Origin: Anaerofilum sp. An201
GTDB lineage: Bacteria > Bacillota > Clostridia > Oscillospirales > Ruminococcaceae
NCBI RefSeq assembly: GCF_002160015.1
Contig: NZ_NFJT01000010.1
Span: 36,503 to 100,502, forward strand
Direction: 5' to 3'
DNA length: 64,000 nt
Shown: in pieces, positions 23,949-33,297 of the stretch
How the letters are laid out: each line of letters opens with the position of its first letter
Position numbering within the stretch: position 1 is the stretch's first letter
Made by a program: the position numbers and the translations under genes
Notes under the pieces: model-generated
The model's database searches: none
Seen by the model: only the letters and a program-made list of their open reading frames with translations
Told to the model about the DNA's origin: nothing

Positions 23949-24794
23949 TCACACCGCCAGCACGACGCCGCCGTCGTTGGCGTAGAGGGTGGAGATGCCG
24001 CAGGTGGGCACCAGGATGACCTCCCGCAGGGCGGCCGAGGCGGCCAGCAGCTTTTCCTTCAGCTCGGCTGCGCGCTGGGGGCAGTTGCAGTAGCTCAGCA
24101 CCAGCGTGAGGGTGTTCTGGGGGAACTGGCTGGTGTGGGCGGCCACGATCTCCACCAGGCGGCGCATGGCGGTTTGGGTGCCGCGCACCTTGTCCAGCTG
24201 GATGATCTCGCCGTGCCCGTTCTCGCCCATGATGGGGCGGATGCTGAGCATGGTGCCCATCAGCCCGGCCACCTTGGAGATGCGGCCGTTCTTCACGAGG
24301 TTGGACAAATCCTCCAGCACAAAGAAGGTCTTCATGCCGGCGATGAACTGGGTGGTCTTTTCCACGATCTCGTCGAACTCCATGCCGCCGTCGATGTACT
24401 GCCGCAGCAGCAGCGCCACCCGCAGCTCGCCGGCCGAGGCGCTCTCGGAGTCGAACACATGGATGCGCTTTTCGGGGAATTCCTCCAGCACCATATCGCG
24501 CGCCACCATCGCGGCGTTGTAGCTGCCCGACAGCTTGGACGACAGGGTGACTACCACGCTCTGGTCGGCCCGGCGCATCAGGGAGGCGTATTCCTCCGGC
24601 GAGGGACAGGCGCTGGTGGCGGAGTCTTTGCAGGCCTTCATGGCCTGCAGCAGCGCGGGCACCGAGAGGGTTTCGTCGTCGCGGAAGCTCTGCTCGCCCA
24701 CCCGCACGGTGAGCGACGCCACCTCGAAACGCATCGCGCGGCGCAGCGCGGGGGTGACGTCACAGCAGCTGTCGATGATAATCTGGATACTCAT
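23949..24794 (-). CDS. DegV family fatty-acid-binding protein
   Basis: A 281-residue two-domain protein: MSIQIIIDSCCDVTPALRR at the N-terminus, the family-typical TSACPSPEEYASL, VVVTLSSKLSGSYNAA, VFDSESASAGEL, LSNLVKNGRISK and the C-terminal VPTCGISTLYANDGG. DegV/FakB proteins hold a fatty acid and present it to a FakA kinase for phosphorylation. No fakA is visible nearby. It stands as its own unit with a promoter at 24835-24863 and ends upstream of the pflB promoter. Confidence 0.92.
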   Translation of the reverse strand: MSIQIIIDSCCDVTPALRRAMRFEVASLTVRVGEQSFRDDETLSVPALLQAMKACKDSATSACPSPEEYASLMRRADQSVVVTLSSKLSGSYNAAMVARDMVLEEFPEKRIHVFDSESASAGELRVALLLRQYIDGGMEFDEIVEKTTQFIAGMKTFFVLEDLSNLVKNGRISKVAGLMGTMLSIRPIMGENGHGEIIQLDKVRGTQTAMRRLVEIVAAHTSQFPQNTLTLVLSYCNCPQRAAELKEKLLAASAALREVILVPTCGISTLYANDGGVVLAV

Positions 24795-24834
24795 GGCATT
24801 GTCCTCACTTTATTCGTTGTTGCCTCTTGATTTT

Positions 24835-24863
24835 ATTGTACCGCTCCCGGCGGCAAAAGTAAA
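24835..24863 (-). promoter_or_regulatory. Promoter of the DegV gene
   Basis: On the minus strand TTTACT and TACAAT are separated by 17 bases, about 40 bases before the start codon. Confidence 0.5.
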
Positions 24864-24966
24864 GAGAAAGACATATTGTGTATCGGGAAATCGCGTTTTG
24901 TATACCGGGAAATGTGATGCTGCCTGTTTTTTGGGGACGGCGCTGGCGCACAGGCGAAGGGCGTAG

Positions 24967-24972
24967 TATAAT
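24967..24972 (+). promoter_or_regulatory. -10 element upstream of the GT-C-like gene
   Basis: TATAAT lies 57 bases before the ATG at 25030. The -35 region is weak. Confidence 0.4.
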
Positions 24973-25029
24973 AAAAGCATCCGATCCCGCCCCGCTTTGC
25001 GGGGACAAAAAAGGAGCTGTGCTGCCGGT

Positions 25030-26493
25030 ATGCCCGCTGTTCTTTCCCGCCCTGCCCGCGCGCTGTATGCGCTGGCAGGGGTCTGTTTTGCCGCCTTTTT
25101 TTCGCTGGCCGTGCTGCTGTCTGTCGTGTACAGCCGCATCCCCTTCTACGCCGTGCACCCGGCGGTCCTGGCGGGGTTCGCGGTGCTGGCGGCGGGCGTG
25201 CTGTGGCTGGGGCGCACGCTGTTCCTGCGCCTGCCCGCGCTTTCGCCGCGGATGGAATGGGCGGTCGGCGGCGGCGCGCTGGCCGTGTGGTGGTGCGTGC
25301 AGCTGGCGGCGGCCTGGTGCCTGGAGGTGCGCCCCACCGAGACCTGGGACTTCGGCGTGGTGTTCAGCGCGGCGCGCACGCTGGCCGAAGGGGACCGGGT
25401 GACCGGCGACTATTTCACCCTCTTCCCCAACAACATCCCGCTCTGTCTGGTGCTGGCCGCCTTTATGCGGGTGTTCGGCACCGGGATGCTGCCGGCGCTG
25501 GTGCTGGACACGCTGGCGGTGAACCTGTCGGTGCTGTTTGCCTGGCGGACGCTGCGGCGGCTGGCGGGGCAGGCCGCCGGGCTGTGCGGGCTGGGCGTCT
25601 GCCTCTGCCTTGCGCCGCTGGTGCTGTACGGGCCGATCGTCTACACCGACACCCTCTCGATGCCCTTTGTCTGCGGCGCGGCCCGTCTGTGGGCGTGGGC
25701 GCGGGAGGGCGGCGCGCGGCGGCGGCTGGCGGGCCTGGTGCTGGCCGGGGCGGTGTGCGCCGCCGGCGCCTGGCTGAAGATGACCGCCGCCATCCTGCTG
25801 GCAGCGGTGGTGCTGGATGCGGTGCTGGGCCTGCCGGGACGGCAGAAGCTGCTGGCGGCGGGCGCGGCGGCCGCCTTTGCGCTGGTGTATCTGCCGCTGA
25901 GCCTGCTGGCCGCGAACAGTGTGCTGGCGGGGGACCCCGACGCCGCCGTCCCGCACAGCCACTGGGTGATGATGGGCCTTTCGGGCGACGGCGGCTACAA
26001 CGACGACGACTACCAGCTCACCCTCGCCTCCGCCCCCGACAAGGCCGGCCGGGACGCCTTTGCCCGCGGCGAGATCCTGCGCCGGGTGGAGGAGATGGGG
26101 CCGGCGGGCCTGGCGCAGCATCTGGCCGCCAAGCTGAGCTACACCTGGGGGGACGGCACCTGCTACGCCCCCATGAAGCTGGACATCGCGCCGGTGCGCG
26201 CCACCCCTCTGCAGGGCTACTGCATCCAGGGCCTGCCCCACACCGGGCGGACGGTGTATGTCTCCACCGGCCTGCAGCTGGCGCTGCTGGGCTTTGCGGT
26301 GTGGGGCGCGGTGCGCGGGATACGGCGCAGGGACTACCGGCCGGCTTTTGTGCAGATGGCCGTGCTGGGGCTGGGGCTGTTTTTGCTGGTGTGGGAGGCG
26401 CGCAGCCGGTACATCGTCAGCTTCCTGCCGCTGGCGGCCCTCTGCGGCGTGTGGGGGCTGTGGCCCGCGTCCAGGCCGAAGGCGGGCTTGTAA
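25030..26493 (+). CDS. Polytopic membrane protein, GT-C glycosyltransferase-like
   Basis: A 487-residue protein with about ten to eleven hydrophobic helices, MPAVLSRPARALYALAG at the N-terminus. The first large loop holds RPTETWDFGVVFSAA, reminiscent of the acidic loop-1 motif of PMT/ArnT-type GT-C enzymes, then DYFTLFPNNIPL and GPIVYTDTLSMPF; a longer loop (about 315-385) carries SHWVMMGLSGDGGYNDDDY. The family transfers sugars from lipid carriers outside the membrane. The ATG at 25030 is chosen over an in-frame start at 24997 because the helix follows it and AAGGAG lies about 13 bases upstream, a long spacing. No neighbour explains the substrate. GC content is even higher than in the flanks. 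Confidence 0.65.
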   Translation: MPAVLSRPARALYALAGVCFAAFFSLAVLLSVVYSRIPFYAVHPAVLAGFAVLAAGVLWLGRTLFLRLPALSPRMEWAVGGGALAVWWCVQLAAAWCLEVRPTETWDFGVVFSAARTLAEGDRVTGDYFTLFPNNIPLCLVLAAFMRVFGTGMLPALVLDTLAVNLSVLFAWRTLRRLAGQAAGLCGLGVCLCLAPLVLYGPIVYTDTLSMPFVCGAARLWAWAREGGARRRLAGLVLAGAVCAAGAWLKMTAAILLAAVVLDAVLGLPGRQKLLAAGAAAAFALVYLPLSLLAANSVLAGDPDAAVPHSHWVMMGLSGDGGYNDDDYQLTLASAPDKAGRDAFARGEILRRVEEMGPAGLAQHLAAKLSYTWGDGTCYAPMKLDIAPVRATPLQGYCIQGLPHTGRTVYVSTGLQLALLGFAVWGAVRGIRRRDYRPAFVQMAVLGLGLFLLVWEARSRYIVSFLPLAALCGVWGLWPASRPKAGL

Positions 26494-26528
26494 TCTGCGG
26501 CGGGGTCTGGTATGCTAAAAAAGAGCGT

Positions 26529-26551
26529 GCCCTTTTGCAAAAGGGCGTTTT
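26529..26551 (+). terminator. Weak terminator-like hairpin
   Basis: GCCCTTTT and AAAAGGGC pair around GC and are followed by GTTTTG, 35 bases after the membrane-protein stop and 28 before fhs. Confidence 0.45.
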
Positions 26552-26578
26552 GAGGCATACGAAGAAAGGGTGTTTGTG

Positions 26579-28243
26579 ATGAAATCGGATATCCAGATCG
26601 CGCAGGAGGCTGTGATGCAGCCCATCGCGCAGGTGGCGGCCAAGCTGGGCCTGGGCGAGGACGACATCTCCCTCTACGGCAAATACAAGGCCAAGATCAA
26701 CCACCGCCTGGCAAACCGCGAAGGCCAGAAGCAGGGCAAGCTGATCCTGGTCACCGCCATCAGCCCCACTCCCGCCGGCGAAGGCAAGACCACCATGAGC
26801 GTGGGCCTGGCCGACGCGCTGTGCGCGATGGGCAAGTCCACCATGCTGTGCCTGCGCGAGCCGAGCCTGGGGCCGGTGTTCGGCATCAAGGGCGGCGCGG
26901 CCGGCGGCGGCTACGCCCAGGTGGTGCCGATGGAGGACATCAACCTGCATTTCACCGGCGATCTGCACGCCATCGGCGCGGCCAACAACCTGCTGGCCGC
27001 GATGGTGGACAACCATATTTTCCAGGGAAATGCGCTGGGCCTGGACCCCCGCCGGATCACCTGGAAGCGCTGCGTGGACATGAACGACCGCCAGCTGCGC
27101 TTTGTCACCGACGGTCTGGGCGGCAAGGTGAACGGCACCCCCCGCGAGGACGGCTTCGACATCACCGTCGCCAGCGAGGTGATGGCCATTTTCTGCCTGG
27201 CCACCAGCCTGTCCGACCTGAAAGAGCGCCTGTCCCGCATCGTGGTGGGCTACACCTACGGCGGCCAGCCGGTCACCGCCGGCCAGATCGGCGCGGCGGG
27301 CGCGATGGCGGCGCTGCTGAAGGACGCCTTCGACCCCAACCTCGTGCAGACGCTGGAGGGCAACCCCGCCATCATCCACGGCGGCCCCTTCGCCAACATC
27401 GCCCACGGCTGCAACAGCGCCGTGGCCACCAGGCTGAGCCTGTCTCTGGCCGACTACGTGGTCACCGAGGCGGGCTTCGGCGCCGACCTGGGCGCCGAGA
27501 AATTCCTCGACATCAAGTGCCGCAAGGCGGGCATCTCCCCCGACGCGGTGGTGCTGGTGGCCACCGTGCGCGCGCTGAAGCACCACGGCGGCTGCCCCAA
27601 GGAGGAGCTGGGCGTGCCCAGCGTGGAGTATCTGAAGAAGGGCAGCGCCAACCTGGTGCGCCACATCGAGAACCTGCGCGACGGGTTCGGCCTGCCGGTG
27701 TGCGTGGCCATCAACGCCTTCCCCACCGACACCCCCGAGGAGCACCAGTTCCTGCGCGATCTGTGCGCAGAGCTGGGCGTGCCCTGCGCGCTGAGCGAGG
27801 TGTTCGCCAAGGGCAGCGCGGGCGGCCGGGAGCTGGCCGAGGCCGTGCTGGGCGTGATGGAGCACCGCGACGTGCACTACACCTATGAGATGACCGCCCC
27901 GCTGACCGAAAAGATCGAAGCTGTGTGCAAAAAGATCTACCGCGCGGGCAGCGTGAGCTATGCGCCGGCGGCGAAAAAGGCCCTTGCCGAGATCGAGGCG
28001 ATGGGCTGCGGCGACCTGCCTGTCTGCATCGCCAAGACCCAGTATTCCTTCTCGGACAACGCAAAGCTGCTGGCCGCCCCCGAGAGCTTCTCCATGACGG
28101 TGCGCGACGTGCGCCTGTCGGCGGGCGCGGGCTTCGTGGTGGTCATCATGGGCGCGATCATGACCATGCCCGGCCTGCCCAAAAAGCCGGCCGCCGAGAA
28201 CATCGACATCGACGAGAACGGCCGCATCACCGGTCTGTTCTGA
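26579..28243 (+). CDS. fhs: Formate-tetrahydrofolate ligase
   Basis: A 554-residue monofunctional 10-formyl-THF synthetase, ATP-dependent. Seen: the N-terminal Fhs signature [19 protein letters not shown] with the P-loop near residue 64, [37 protein letters not shown], and the C-terminal [17 protein letters not shown] and [19 protein letters not shown]. The ATG at 26579 follows AAAGGG; the GTG at 26570 is too close to that site. It turns formate from PflB into the C1 pool used for purines and serine (with glyA). No riboswitch was seen directly upstream. Confidence 0.97.
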   Translation: MKSDIQIAQEAVMQPIAQVAAKLGLGEDDISLYGKYKAKINHRLANREGQKQGKLILVTAISPTPAGEGKTTMSVGLADALCAMGKSTMLCLREPSLGPVFGIKGGAAGGGYAQVVPMEDINLHFTGDLHAIGAANNLLAAMVDNHIFQGNALGLDPRRITWKRCVDMNDRQLRFVTDGLGGKVNGTPREDGFDITVASEVMAIFCLATSLSDLKERLSRIVVGYTYGGQPVTAGQIGAAGAMAALLKDAFDPNLVQTLEGNPAIIHGGPFANIAHGCNSAVATRLSLSLADYVVTEAGFGADLGAEKFLDIKCRKAGISPDAVVLVATVRALKHHGGCPKEELGVPSVEYLKKGSANLVRHIENLRDGFGLPVCVAINAFPTDTPEEHQFLRDLCAELGVPCALSEVFAKGSAGGRELAEAVLGVMEHRDVHYTYEMTAPLTEKIEAVCKKIYRAGSVSYAPAAKKALAEIEAMGCGDLPVCIAKTQYSFSDNAKLLAAPESFSMTVRDVRLSAGAGFVVVIMGAIMTMPGLPKKPAAENIDIDENGRITGLF

Positions 28244-28276
28244 TTTTTGAACGGACTGTAAAATCTGTATAGCCTA

Positions 28277-28305
28277 TTGCCATCGGGGGAAAAATGTGGT
28301 ATACT
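28277..28305 (+). promoter_or_regulatory. Promoter of the manganese-riboswitch ATPase gene
   Basis: TTGCCA and TATACT are separated by 17 bases, starting 33 bases after the fhs stop. The leader to the ATG at 28487 is about 175 bases. Confidence 0.65.
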
Positions 28306-28313
28306 GCATCTTG

Positions 28314-28406
28314 TTGAAAAGGGAGTAGTTGCAAGGCGCTTTGTCAACATCACGGCCGTTTGGGTCTGGCTGGGCGCGCCCCCGTTTTTGGTGGTAACAA
28401 GACTTT
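28314..28406 (+). ncRNA. mntP_ribo-like: yybP-ykoY manganese riboswitch
   Basis: The conserved blocks AAAAGGGAGTAG, TTGTCAACATCACGGCC, CTGGCTGGGC and GGTGGTAACAAGACTTTT follow each other in the order known for the yybP-ykoY aptamer, which senses Mn2+. It is directly followed by the terminator stem at 28399-28445 that reuses its AAGAC end, so Mn2+ binding should prevent termination and switch on the ATPase. Confidence 0.93.
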
Positions 28407-28445
28407 TCGGCAGTGCTCTGTGCATTGCCGAAAGGTCTTTTTTTG
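28399..28445 (+). terminator. Riboswitch terminator before the P-type ATPase
   Basis: AAGACTTTTCGGCA and TGCCGAAAGGTCTT form a long imperfect stem around GTGCTCTGTGCAT, followed by TTTTTTT. Confidence 0.88.
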
Positions 28446-28486
28446 TGCTCTCTTATCGTTCTCACACAGGAAAGGATGGTTTGCAT

Positions 28487-31093
28487 ATGGCAGACAAACA
28501 CTACAACCAAACTCCCCAGCAGACGCTGGACGGCCTGCAGAGCCGCGCGGCGGGCCTTTCGGCCGGCGAGGCGCGCGCGCGTTTGGAGCAATACGGCCCC
28601 AACCGGCTGGCCGAAGGAAAGAAAAAGAGCGTGCTGCGGGTGTTCGCCGAGCAGTTCAAAGACCTGCTGGTGGTGATCCTCATCGTGGCCGCCCTCATCT
28701 CGATGGCGTCGGGCAACATGGAGAGCACGCTGGTGATCTTCGCGGTGCTGATCCTGAACGCGGTGCTGGGCACCGTGCAGTACTGCAAGGCGGAAAAATC
28801 GCTGGAAAGCCTGAAGGCGATGAGCGCCCCCAGCGCCAAGGTGCTGCGGAACGGCCAGCGCATCGAGGTGCCGGGCGCCGAGGTGGTGCCGGGCGACATC
28901 GTGGAGCTGGAGGCCGGCGACCTGATCGTGGCCGACGGGCGCCTTCTGAACAGCTGGGCGCTGAAGGTGAACGAGAGCTCGCTGACCGGCGAGAGCGAGG
29001 CGGTGGAGAAGATCACCGACGCCATCGAGGGCGAGGCCGCGCTGGGCGACCAGAAGAACATGGTGTTCTCCGGCTCGCTGGTCACCTACGGCCGCGGCCG
29101 CATGGTGGTGACCGGCACCGGCATGGACACCCAGTTGGGCCGCATCGCCAGCCTGATGAACCAGACCCAGCAGCGCAAGACCCCTCTGCAGAAAAACCTG
29201 GACGACTTCTCCGGCAAGCTGGCGGCGGTGATCCTGGTGATCTGCGCAGGCGTGTTCCTGCTCTCGGTTTTCCGCAGCCACATGGGCATTCTGGATTCGC
29301 TGATGTTCGCGGTGGCGCTGGCGGTGGCGGCGATCCCCGAGGCGCTCAGCTCGATCGTCACCATCGTGCTGGCGATGGGCACCCAGAAAATGGCGCGGCA
29401 GAACGCCATCATCAAGGAGCTCAAGGCGGTGGAGAGCCTGGGCTCGGTGCAGGTGATCTGTTCGGATAAGACCGGCACCCTCACCCAGAACCGCATGACC
29501 GTGCAGCACATCTGGGCCGACGGCGTGCTCACCGAAGGCACCTCGCTGGCGCTGGAAAACGACGCCCAGCGGCGTCTTTTGAAGATCGCGCTGCTGGACA
29601 GCGACGCCACGATGGATGAGGACACCGGCCGTTCGGTGGGCGATCCCACCGAGGTGGCGCTGGTGCAGCTGGGGGCGCATTTCGGGGTGGATGAGACGGA
29701 ATACCGCCGCCAGAACCCCCGCCTGGCCGAGCTGGCCTTCGACTCCGACCGCAAGCTGATGAGCACTCTGCACATCGTGGACGAAGCCCCGATGCTGTTC
29801 ACCAAGGGCGCCATCGACGTGCTGCTGAGCCGCTCCACCCGCCTGCTGACGGCCGGCGGCCCGGTGGAGATGACGGCCGAGCTGCGCGGCCAGATCGAAC
29901 AGGTGAACCGGCAGCTGTCGGAAAACGGCCTGCGCGTGCTGGCCTTTGCCCAGCGCCCGATGGACTCTGCCCGCACTCTGACGCTGGACGACGAGCAGGA
30001 CTACACCTTTGTGGGCCTGATCTCGATGATCGACCCGCCCCGCCCCGAGAGCGTGCAGGCGGTGGCGGACGCCGCCCGCGCAGGCATCCGCACCGTGATG
30101 ATCACCGGCGACCACAAGGTGACCGCCACCGCCATCGCGCGGCAGATCGGCATTTTCCGCGAGGGTGACATCGCGGTGGACGGCGTGGAGCTGGAAGGCA
30201 TGACCGACGCCGAGCTGGACGAGAAGCTGCCGCATATCTCGGTGTATGCCCGCGTTTCGCCCGAGCACAAGATCCGCATCGTGTCGGCCTGGCAGCGGCG
30301 CGGCTGCATCGCGGCCATGACCGGCGACGGTGTGAACGACGCGCCCGCGCTGAAAAAGGCGGATGTGGGCGTGGCAATGGGCATCACCGGCACCGAGGTG
30401 AGCAAGGACGCCGCCGCCATGATCCTGGCCGACGACAACTTTGCCACCATCGTCAAGGCGGTGATGAACGGCCGCAGCGTCTATTCCAACATCCGCAGCG
30501 CCATCCAGTTCCTGCTGTCCGGCAACATGGCGGCCATCCTGGCGGTGGTGTACGCTTCGGTGGCGGGCCTCAGCGTCCCGTTCCAGCCGGTGCACCTGCT
30601 GTTCATCAACCTGCTCACCGACAGCATGCCGGCCATCGCGCTGGGCATGGAGCCGGCGCGGGAGGGCCTTTTGGACCAGAAGCCGCGCGACCCCAACGCC
30701 TCGATGATGGATAAGCCGATGCTGAAGGCGGTGTTCGGGCAGGGACTGCTGATCGCCATCGTGTCGATGGCCGCGTTTTATCTGGGGCTTTCCCGCGGCG
30801 CTGCCACGGCCAGCACGCTGGCCTTCGCCACCCTCACGCTGGCGCGCCTGTTCCACGGCTTCAACTGCCGCGGCAAGGAGTCGATCTTCCGTCTGGGCTT
30901 CGGCACCAACCGCTATTCCCTGCTGGCCTTTGCGGCGGGCGTGGTGCTGCTGGCGGCGGTGCTGTTCGTGCCGGGTCTGAGCGGGCTGTTCATGGTGGCC
31001 CCCCTCACCGGCATGGATCTGTTGTCCATCCTGCTGCTGGCAGCCGCGCCGACGGTCCTGCTCCAGCTGGTACGCCTTGTGCGCGGACGCTGA
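28487..31093 (+). CDS. P-type cation ATPase (P2A type), likely Mn2+ exporter
   Basis: An 868-residue ion pump. Seen in order: the N-terminal cation-ATPase segment (LSAGEARARLEQYGPNRL), the actuator NESSLTGESEAVEK, IPEALSSIVTIVLAMG in helix 4, the phosphorylated Asp at about residue 327 in CSDKTGTLT, TGDHKVTA, and AMTGDGVNDAPALKKADVGVAMG, with NLLTDSMPAIALGMEP in helix 6. The type resembles SERCA/YloB calcium ATPases. The Mn2+ riboswitch in its leader argues that it removes Mn2+ (or Ca2+/Mn2+) from the cytoplasm. The ATG at 28487 is set by AAGGA upstream; the leader in the same frame is non-coding. Confidence 0.94.
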   Translation: MADKHYNQTPQQTLDGLQSRAAGLSAGEARARLEQYGPNRLAEGKKKSVLRVFAEQFKDLLVVILIVAALISMASGNMESTLVIFAVLILNAVLGTVQYCKAEKSLESLKAMSAPSAKVLRNGQRIEVPGAEVVPGDIVELEAGDLIVADGRLLNSWALKVNESSLTGESEAVEKITDAIEGEAALGDQKNMVFSGSLVTYGRGRMVVTGTGMDTQLGRIASLMNQTQQRKTPLQKNLDDFSGKLAAVILVICAGVFLLSVFRSHMGILDSLMFAVALAVAAIPEALSSIVTIVLAMGTQKMARQNAIIKELKAVESLGSVQVICSDKTGTLTQNRMTVQHIWADGVLTEGTSLALENDAQRRLLKIALLDSDATMDEDTGRSVGDPTEVALVQLGAHFGVDETEYRRQNPRLAELAFDSDRKLMSTLHIVDEAPMLFTKGAIDVLLSRSTRLLTAGGPVEMTAELRGQIEQVNRQLSENGLRVLAFAQRPMDSARTLTLDDEQDYTFVGLISMIDPPRPESVQAVADAARAGIRTVMITGDHKVTATAIARQIGIFREGDIAVDGVELEGMTDAELDEKLPHISVYARVSPEHKIRIVSAWQRRGCIAAMTGDGVNDAPALKKADVGVAMGITGTEVSKDAAAMILADDNFATIVKAVMNGRSVYSNIRSAIQFLLSGNMAAILAVVYASVAGLSVPFQPVHLLFINLLTDSMPAIALGMEPAREGLLDQKPRDPNASMMDKPMLKAVFGQGLLIAIVSMAAFYLGLSRGAATASTLAFATLTLARLFHGFNCRGKESIFRLGFGTNRYSLLAFAAGVVLLAAVLFVPGLSGLFMVAPLTGMDLLSILLLAAAPTVLLQLVRLVRGR

Positions 31094-31143
31094 GTTCCGG
31101 CAGCCAAAAGGCATTCCGTCCCCTCATCCCCCGCAAATCCACA

Positions 31144-31188
31144 CAAAAGCGCCCCTCCGCAGTTTGCATCGCTCTGCGGAGGGGCGCT
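31144..31188. terminator. Bidirectional terminator
   Basis: AAAGCGCCCCTCCGCAG and CTGCGGAGGGGCGCTTT form a 17-bp stem. It serves the ATPase gene (+) and the glyA-est-rarA-sseB operon (-). Confidence 0.85.
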
Positions 31189-31201
31189 TTGCGTCTCATC
31201 T

Positions 31202-32005
31202 TCAGTCCAGTTTGGGGACCTTATAGAACATAGACTTTTTGTAGAAGGGCTTGGCCCCTTTCACGGCGCGGCGTCCGATCTCGGTGGTGATCTCGGTGCC
31301 GGCCACCGGCAGCGTTCCGGCCAGCGGCTGGGCCACCTGGATCAGCTCCTGCACCATCTTCTTGGCGTCGGCGCCCTCTTTCGGGTCCACCACCACCAGG
31401 AAGTGCTTCTTGTCCTTGTGGGACAACAGGCGCAGGAACAGCGCGTTCACGTCGCCGCGCTGCTTGGCGGCGGTGGACAGGGCGTTCGCCATCTCGGCCG
31501 GCCAGGTGACCGGGTCCTTGATGTCGGCGTCCTTGGGCATCTGCATGATGGCGATCTGCTGGTCCAGACGCTGCTTCACCTCCAGAATCAGGTCGCGCGG
31601 CAGCACGGTGCAGTGGGGGCTGAACGGGTCGATCACCACGCCCTCCACCTTGGTGTCGGGGCGGGACAGCAGCACGGCATAGTTCAGGAACCGCGCCAGC
31701 ACGGCCTGGGGCGCTTTGCCCTCGTTGTTCCCCTTCAGCAGCTCCTCGCGGCTGGTGAAGGCGGAGAAGAACACCTTGCCGTCCGGGCGCTTCAGCATCT
31801 GGAAGGTCACCTGCGCCTTGGGGTCGATCTGCATCTTGCCGTCGGCGCTGGGGACGGGCGGCGGATTGATGGCGGCGGGGGTCAGCAGCTGCGCCTTGAT
31901 GAACTCGTTGATGAGGGTGTTGCGCACTTCGGGGGTGTCGTTCTCCCGCATGGTCTGCATGGCCTGCAAAAGGCCGGGATTTTCGATGGTCTGCGGCTGT
32001 GGCAT
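31202..32005 (-). CDS. SseB family protein
   Basis: A 267-residue soluble protein starting MPQPQTIENPGLLQAMQTM. It has the SseB N-terminal pattern (TLINEFIKAQLLTPAAI, FSAFTSREELLKG) and C-terminal HFLVVVDPKEGADAKKMVQELIQVAQPL. SseB was named for enhanced serine sensitivity; its molecular role is not settled. It is the last gene of the operon with glyA, which is interesting given the serine link, but the connection is only positional. The ATG at 32005 has AAGGAG about 10 bases upstream; the TTG at 32011 is the alternative. Confidence 0.82.
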   Translation of the reverse strand: MPQPQTIENPGLLQAMQTMRENDTPEVRNTLINEFIKAQLLTPAAINPPPVPSADGKMQIDPKAQVTFQMLKRPDGKVFFSAFTSREELLKGNNEGKAPQAVLARFLNYAVLLSRPDTKVEGVVIDPFSPHCTVLPRDLILEVKQRLDQQIAIMQMPKDADIKDPVTWPAEMANALSTAAKQRGDVNALFLRLLSHKDKKHFLVVVDPKEGADAKKMVQELIQVAQPLAGTLPVAGTEITTEIGRRAVKGAKPFYKKSMFYKVPKLD

Positions 32006-32021
32006 GGTCAAAAAGCTCCTT

Positions 32022-33284
32022 TTATCGTTTGATCTTGTCCCAGTAGGCCTTGGCGGCCTGCTCGGTTTTGTTTTGTCCGTATTCGTAATAGCGGGCGTTT
32101 TTCAGCGCGTCGGGCAAATACTGCTGCTGCACCCAGTGGTTGGGATAGCTGTGGGGATACAAATAGAACTGCCCCTTCACGGCGGCGTCGGCGCCGTCGA
32201 AGTGCTTGTTCTGCAGATTGCGCGGCACCGGGCCGGTCTTTCCCTTGCGCAGGTCGGCCGCGGCGGCGTCCAGCGCCAGATACGCCGAGTTCGATTTCGG
32301 CGCGGTGGCCACCAGCACCACCGCGTCGGCCAGCGGGATGCGCCCCTCGGGCAGGCCCAGCATGGTGGCCGCGTCCACCGCCGCTTTCACGATGGGGATG
32401 ATCTGCGGCCAGGCAAGGCCCACGTCCTCGCAGGCGCACACCATCAGCCGCCGGCAGGCGCTGATGAGGTCGCCCGCCTCCAGCAGGCGCGCCAGATAGT
32501 GCAGGGCGGCGTCCGGGTCGGACCCGCGCATCGACTTCTGGAACCCCGACAGGATGTCGTAGTGCTCGTCGCCGTCCTTGTCGTAGTGGACGGCGCTGCG
32601 GTGGGCCACCTGGGCCACCATCTCAGCGGTGACCACCCGGCCCTGCTCCCCGTTCGGGGCGGCCGCGGCGGCGAATTCCAGGCAGCCCAGCGCCTTGCGC
32701 ATGTCGCCGCCCGCCGCCTGTGCCAGCGCCTCCAGCGCGCCCGGCCCAAACGAGAGCGGCATGCCGTCCTGTTCGGCCAGCCGCCCGGCGGCCTTTTCCA
32801 GCCCCTGCCGGATATCGGCCGGGGCGAGCGCCTTGAACTCAAAAACGGTGCACCGGCTGAGCAGTGCGTTGTAGATATAGAACGCGGGGTTTTCGGTGGT
32901 GGAGGCGATGAGGGTGACGTCCCCCTCCTCGATGCACTCCAGCAGGCTCTGCTGCTGCTTTTTGTTCAGATACTGGATCTCGTCCAGATACAGCAGGATG
33001 CCGCCCGCCGCCCCCAGCGTGCCGATCTCGGCCAGCACGCTCTTGATGTCGCTGGTGGAGGCATTGGTCCCGTTCAATTTGTGCAGGCGCATGCCGCTGT
33101 TGTCGGCAATGATGCGCGCCACGGTGGTCTTGCCCACGCCGGGCGGCCCGTAGAAGATCATGTTGGGCACCCGGCCGCTGTCGATGGCGGTGCGGAACAC
33201 CATCCCCGGCGCCAGCAGGTGCTGCTGGCCGCACACATCGTCCAGCGTGCGGGGGCGCAGGCGCTGGGCCAAAGGCTGGTTCAT
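32022..33284 (-). CDS. rarA: Replication-associated recombination protein A
   Basis: A 420-residue AAA+ ATPase of the RarA/MgsA/WRNIP1 family, which acts at stalled replication forks. Seen: LAQRLRPRTLDDVCGQQHLL at the N-terminus, Walker A GPPGVGKTT (46-54), ILLYLDEIQYLNKKQQ as Walker B, ASTTENPAFYIYNALLSRC as sensor 1, and the family-specific C-terminal tail LPDALKNARYYEYGQN. It lies 13 bases after the esterase gene in the same operon. Confidence 0.95.
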   Translation of the reverse strand: MNQPLAQRLRPRTLDDVCGQQHLLAPGMVFRTAIDSGRVPNMIFYGPPGVGKTTVARIIADNSGMRLHKLNGTNASTSDIKSVLAEIGTLGAAGGILLYLDEIQYLNKKQQQSLLECIEEGDVTLIASTTENPAFYIYNALLSRCTVFEFKALAPADIRQGLEKAAGRLAEQDGMPLSFGPGALEALAQAAGGDMRKALGCLEFAAAAAPNGEQGRVVTAEMVAQVAHRSAVHYDKDGDEHYDILSGFQKSMRGSDPDAALHYLARLLEAGDLISACRRLMVCACEDVGLAWPQIIPIVKAAVDAATMLGLPEGRIPLADAVVLVATAPKSNSAYLALDAAAADLRKGKTGPVPRNLQNKHFDGADAAVKGQFYLYPHSYPNHWVQQQYLPDALKNARYYEYGQNKTEQAAKAYWDKIKR

Positions 33285-33297
33285 CGTGCGCCCTCCC

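Noticed and set aside
24997..25029. N-terminal extension of the GT-C-like membrane protein
   Set aside because: The extension includes the ribosome-binding region and polar residues, and the first helix begins after the ATG at 25030.
28274..31114. A 946-residue minus-strand open frame opposite the P-type ATPase
   Set aside because: It is a GC shadow rich in His, Gln and Arg; the plus strand has all P-ATPase motifs and a riboswitch leader.
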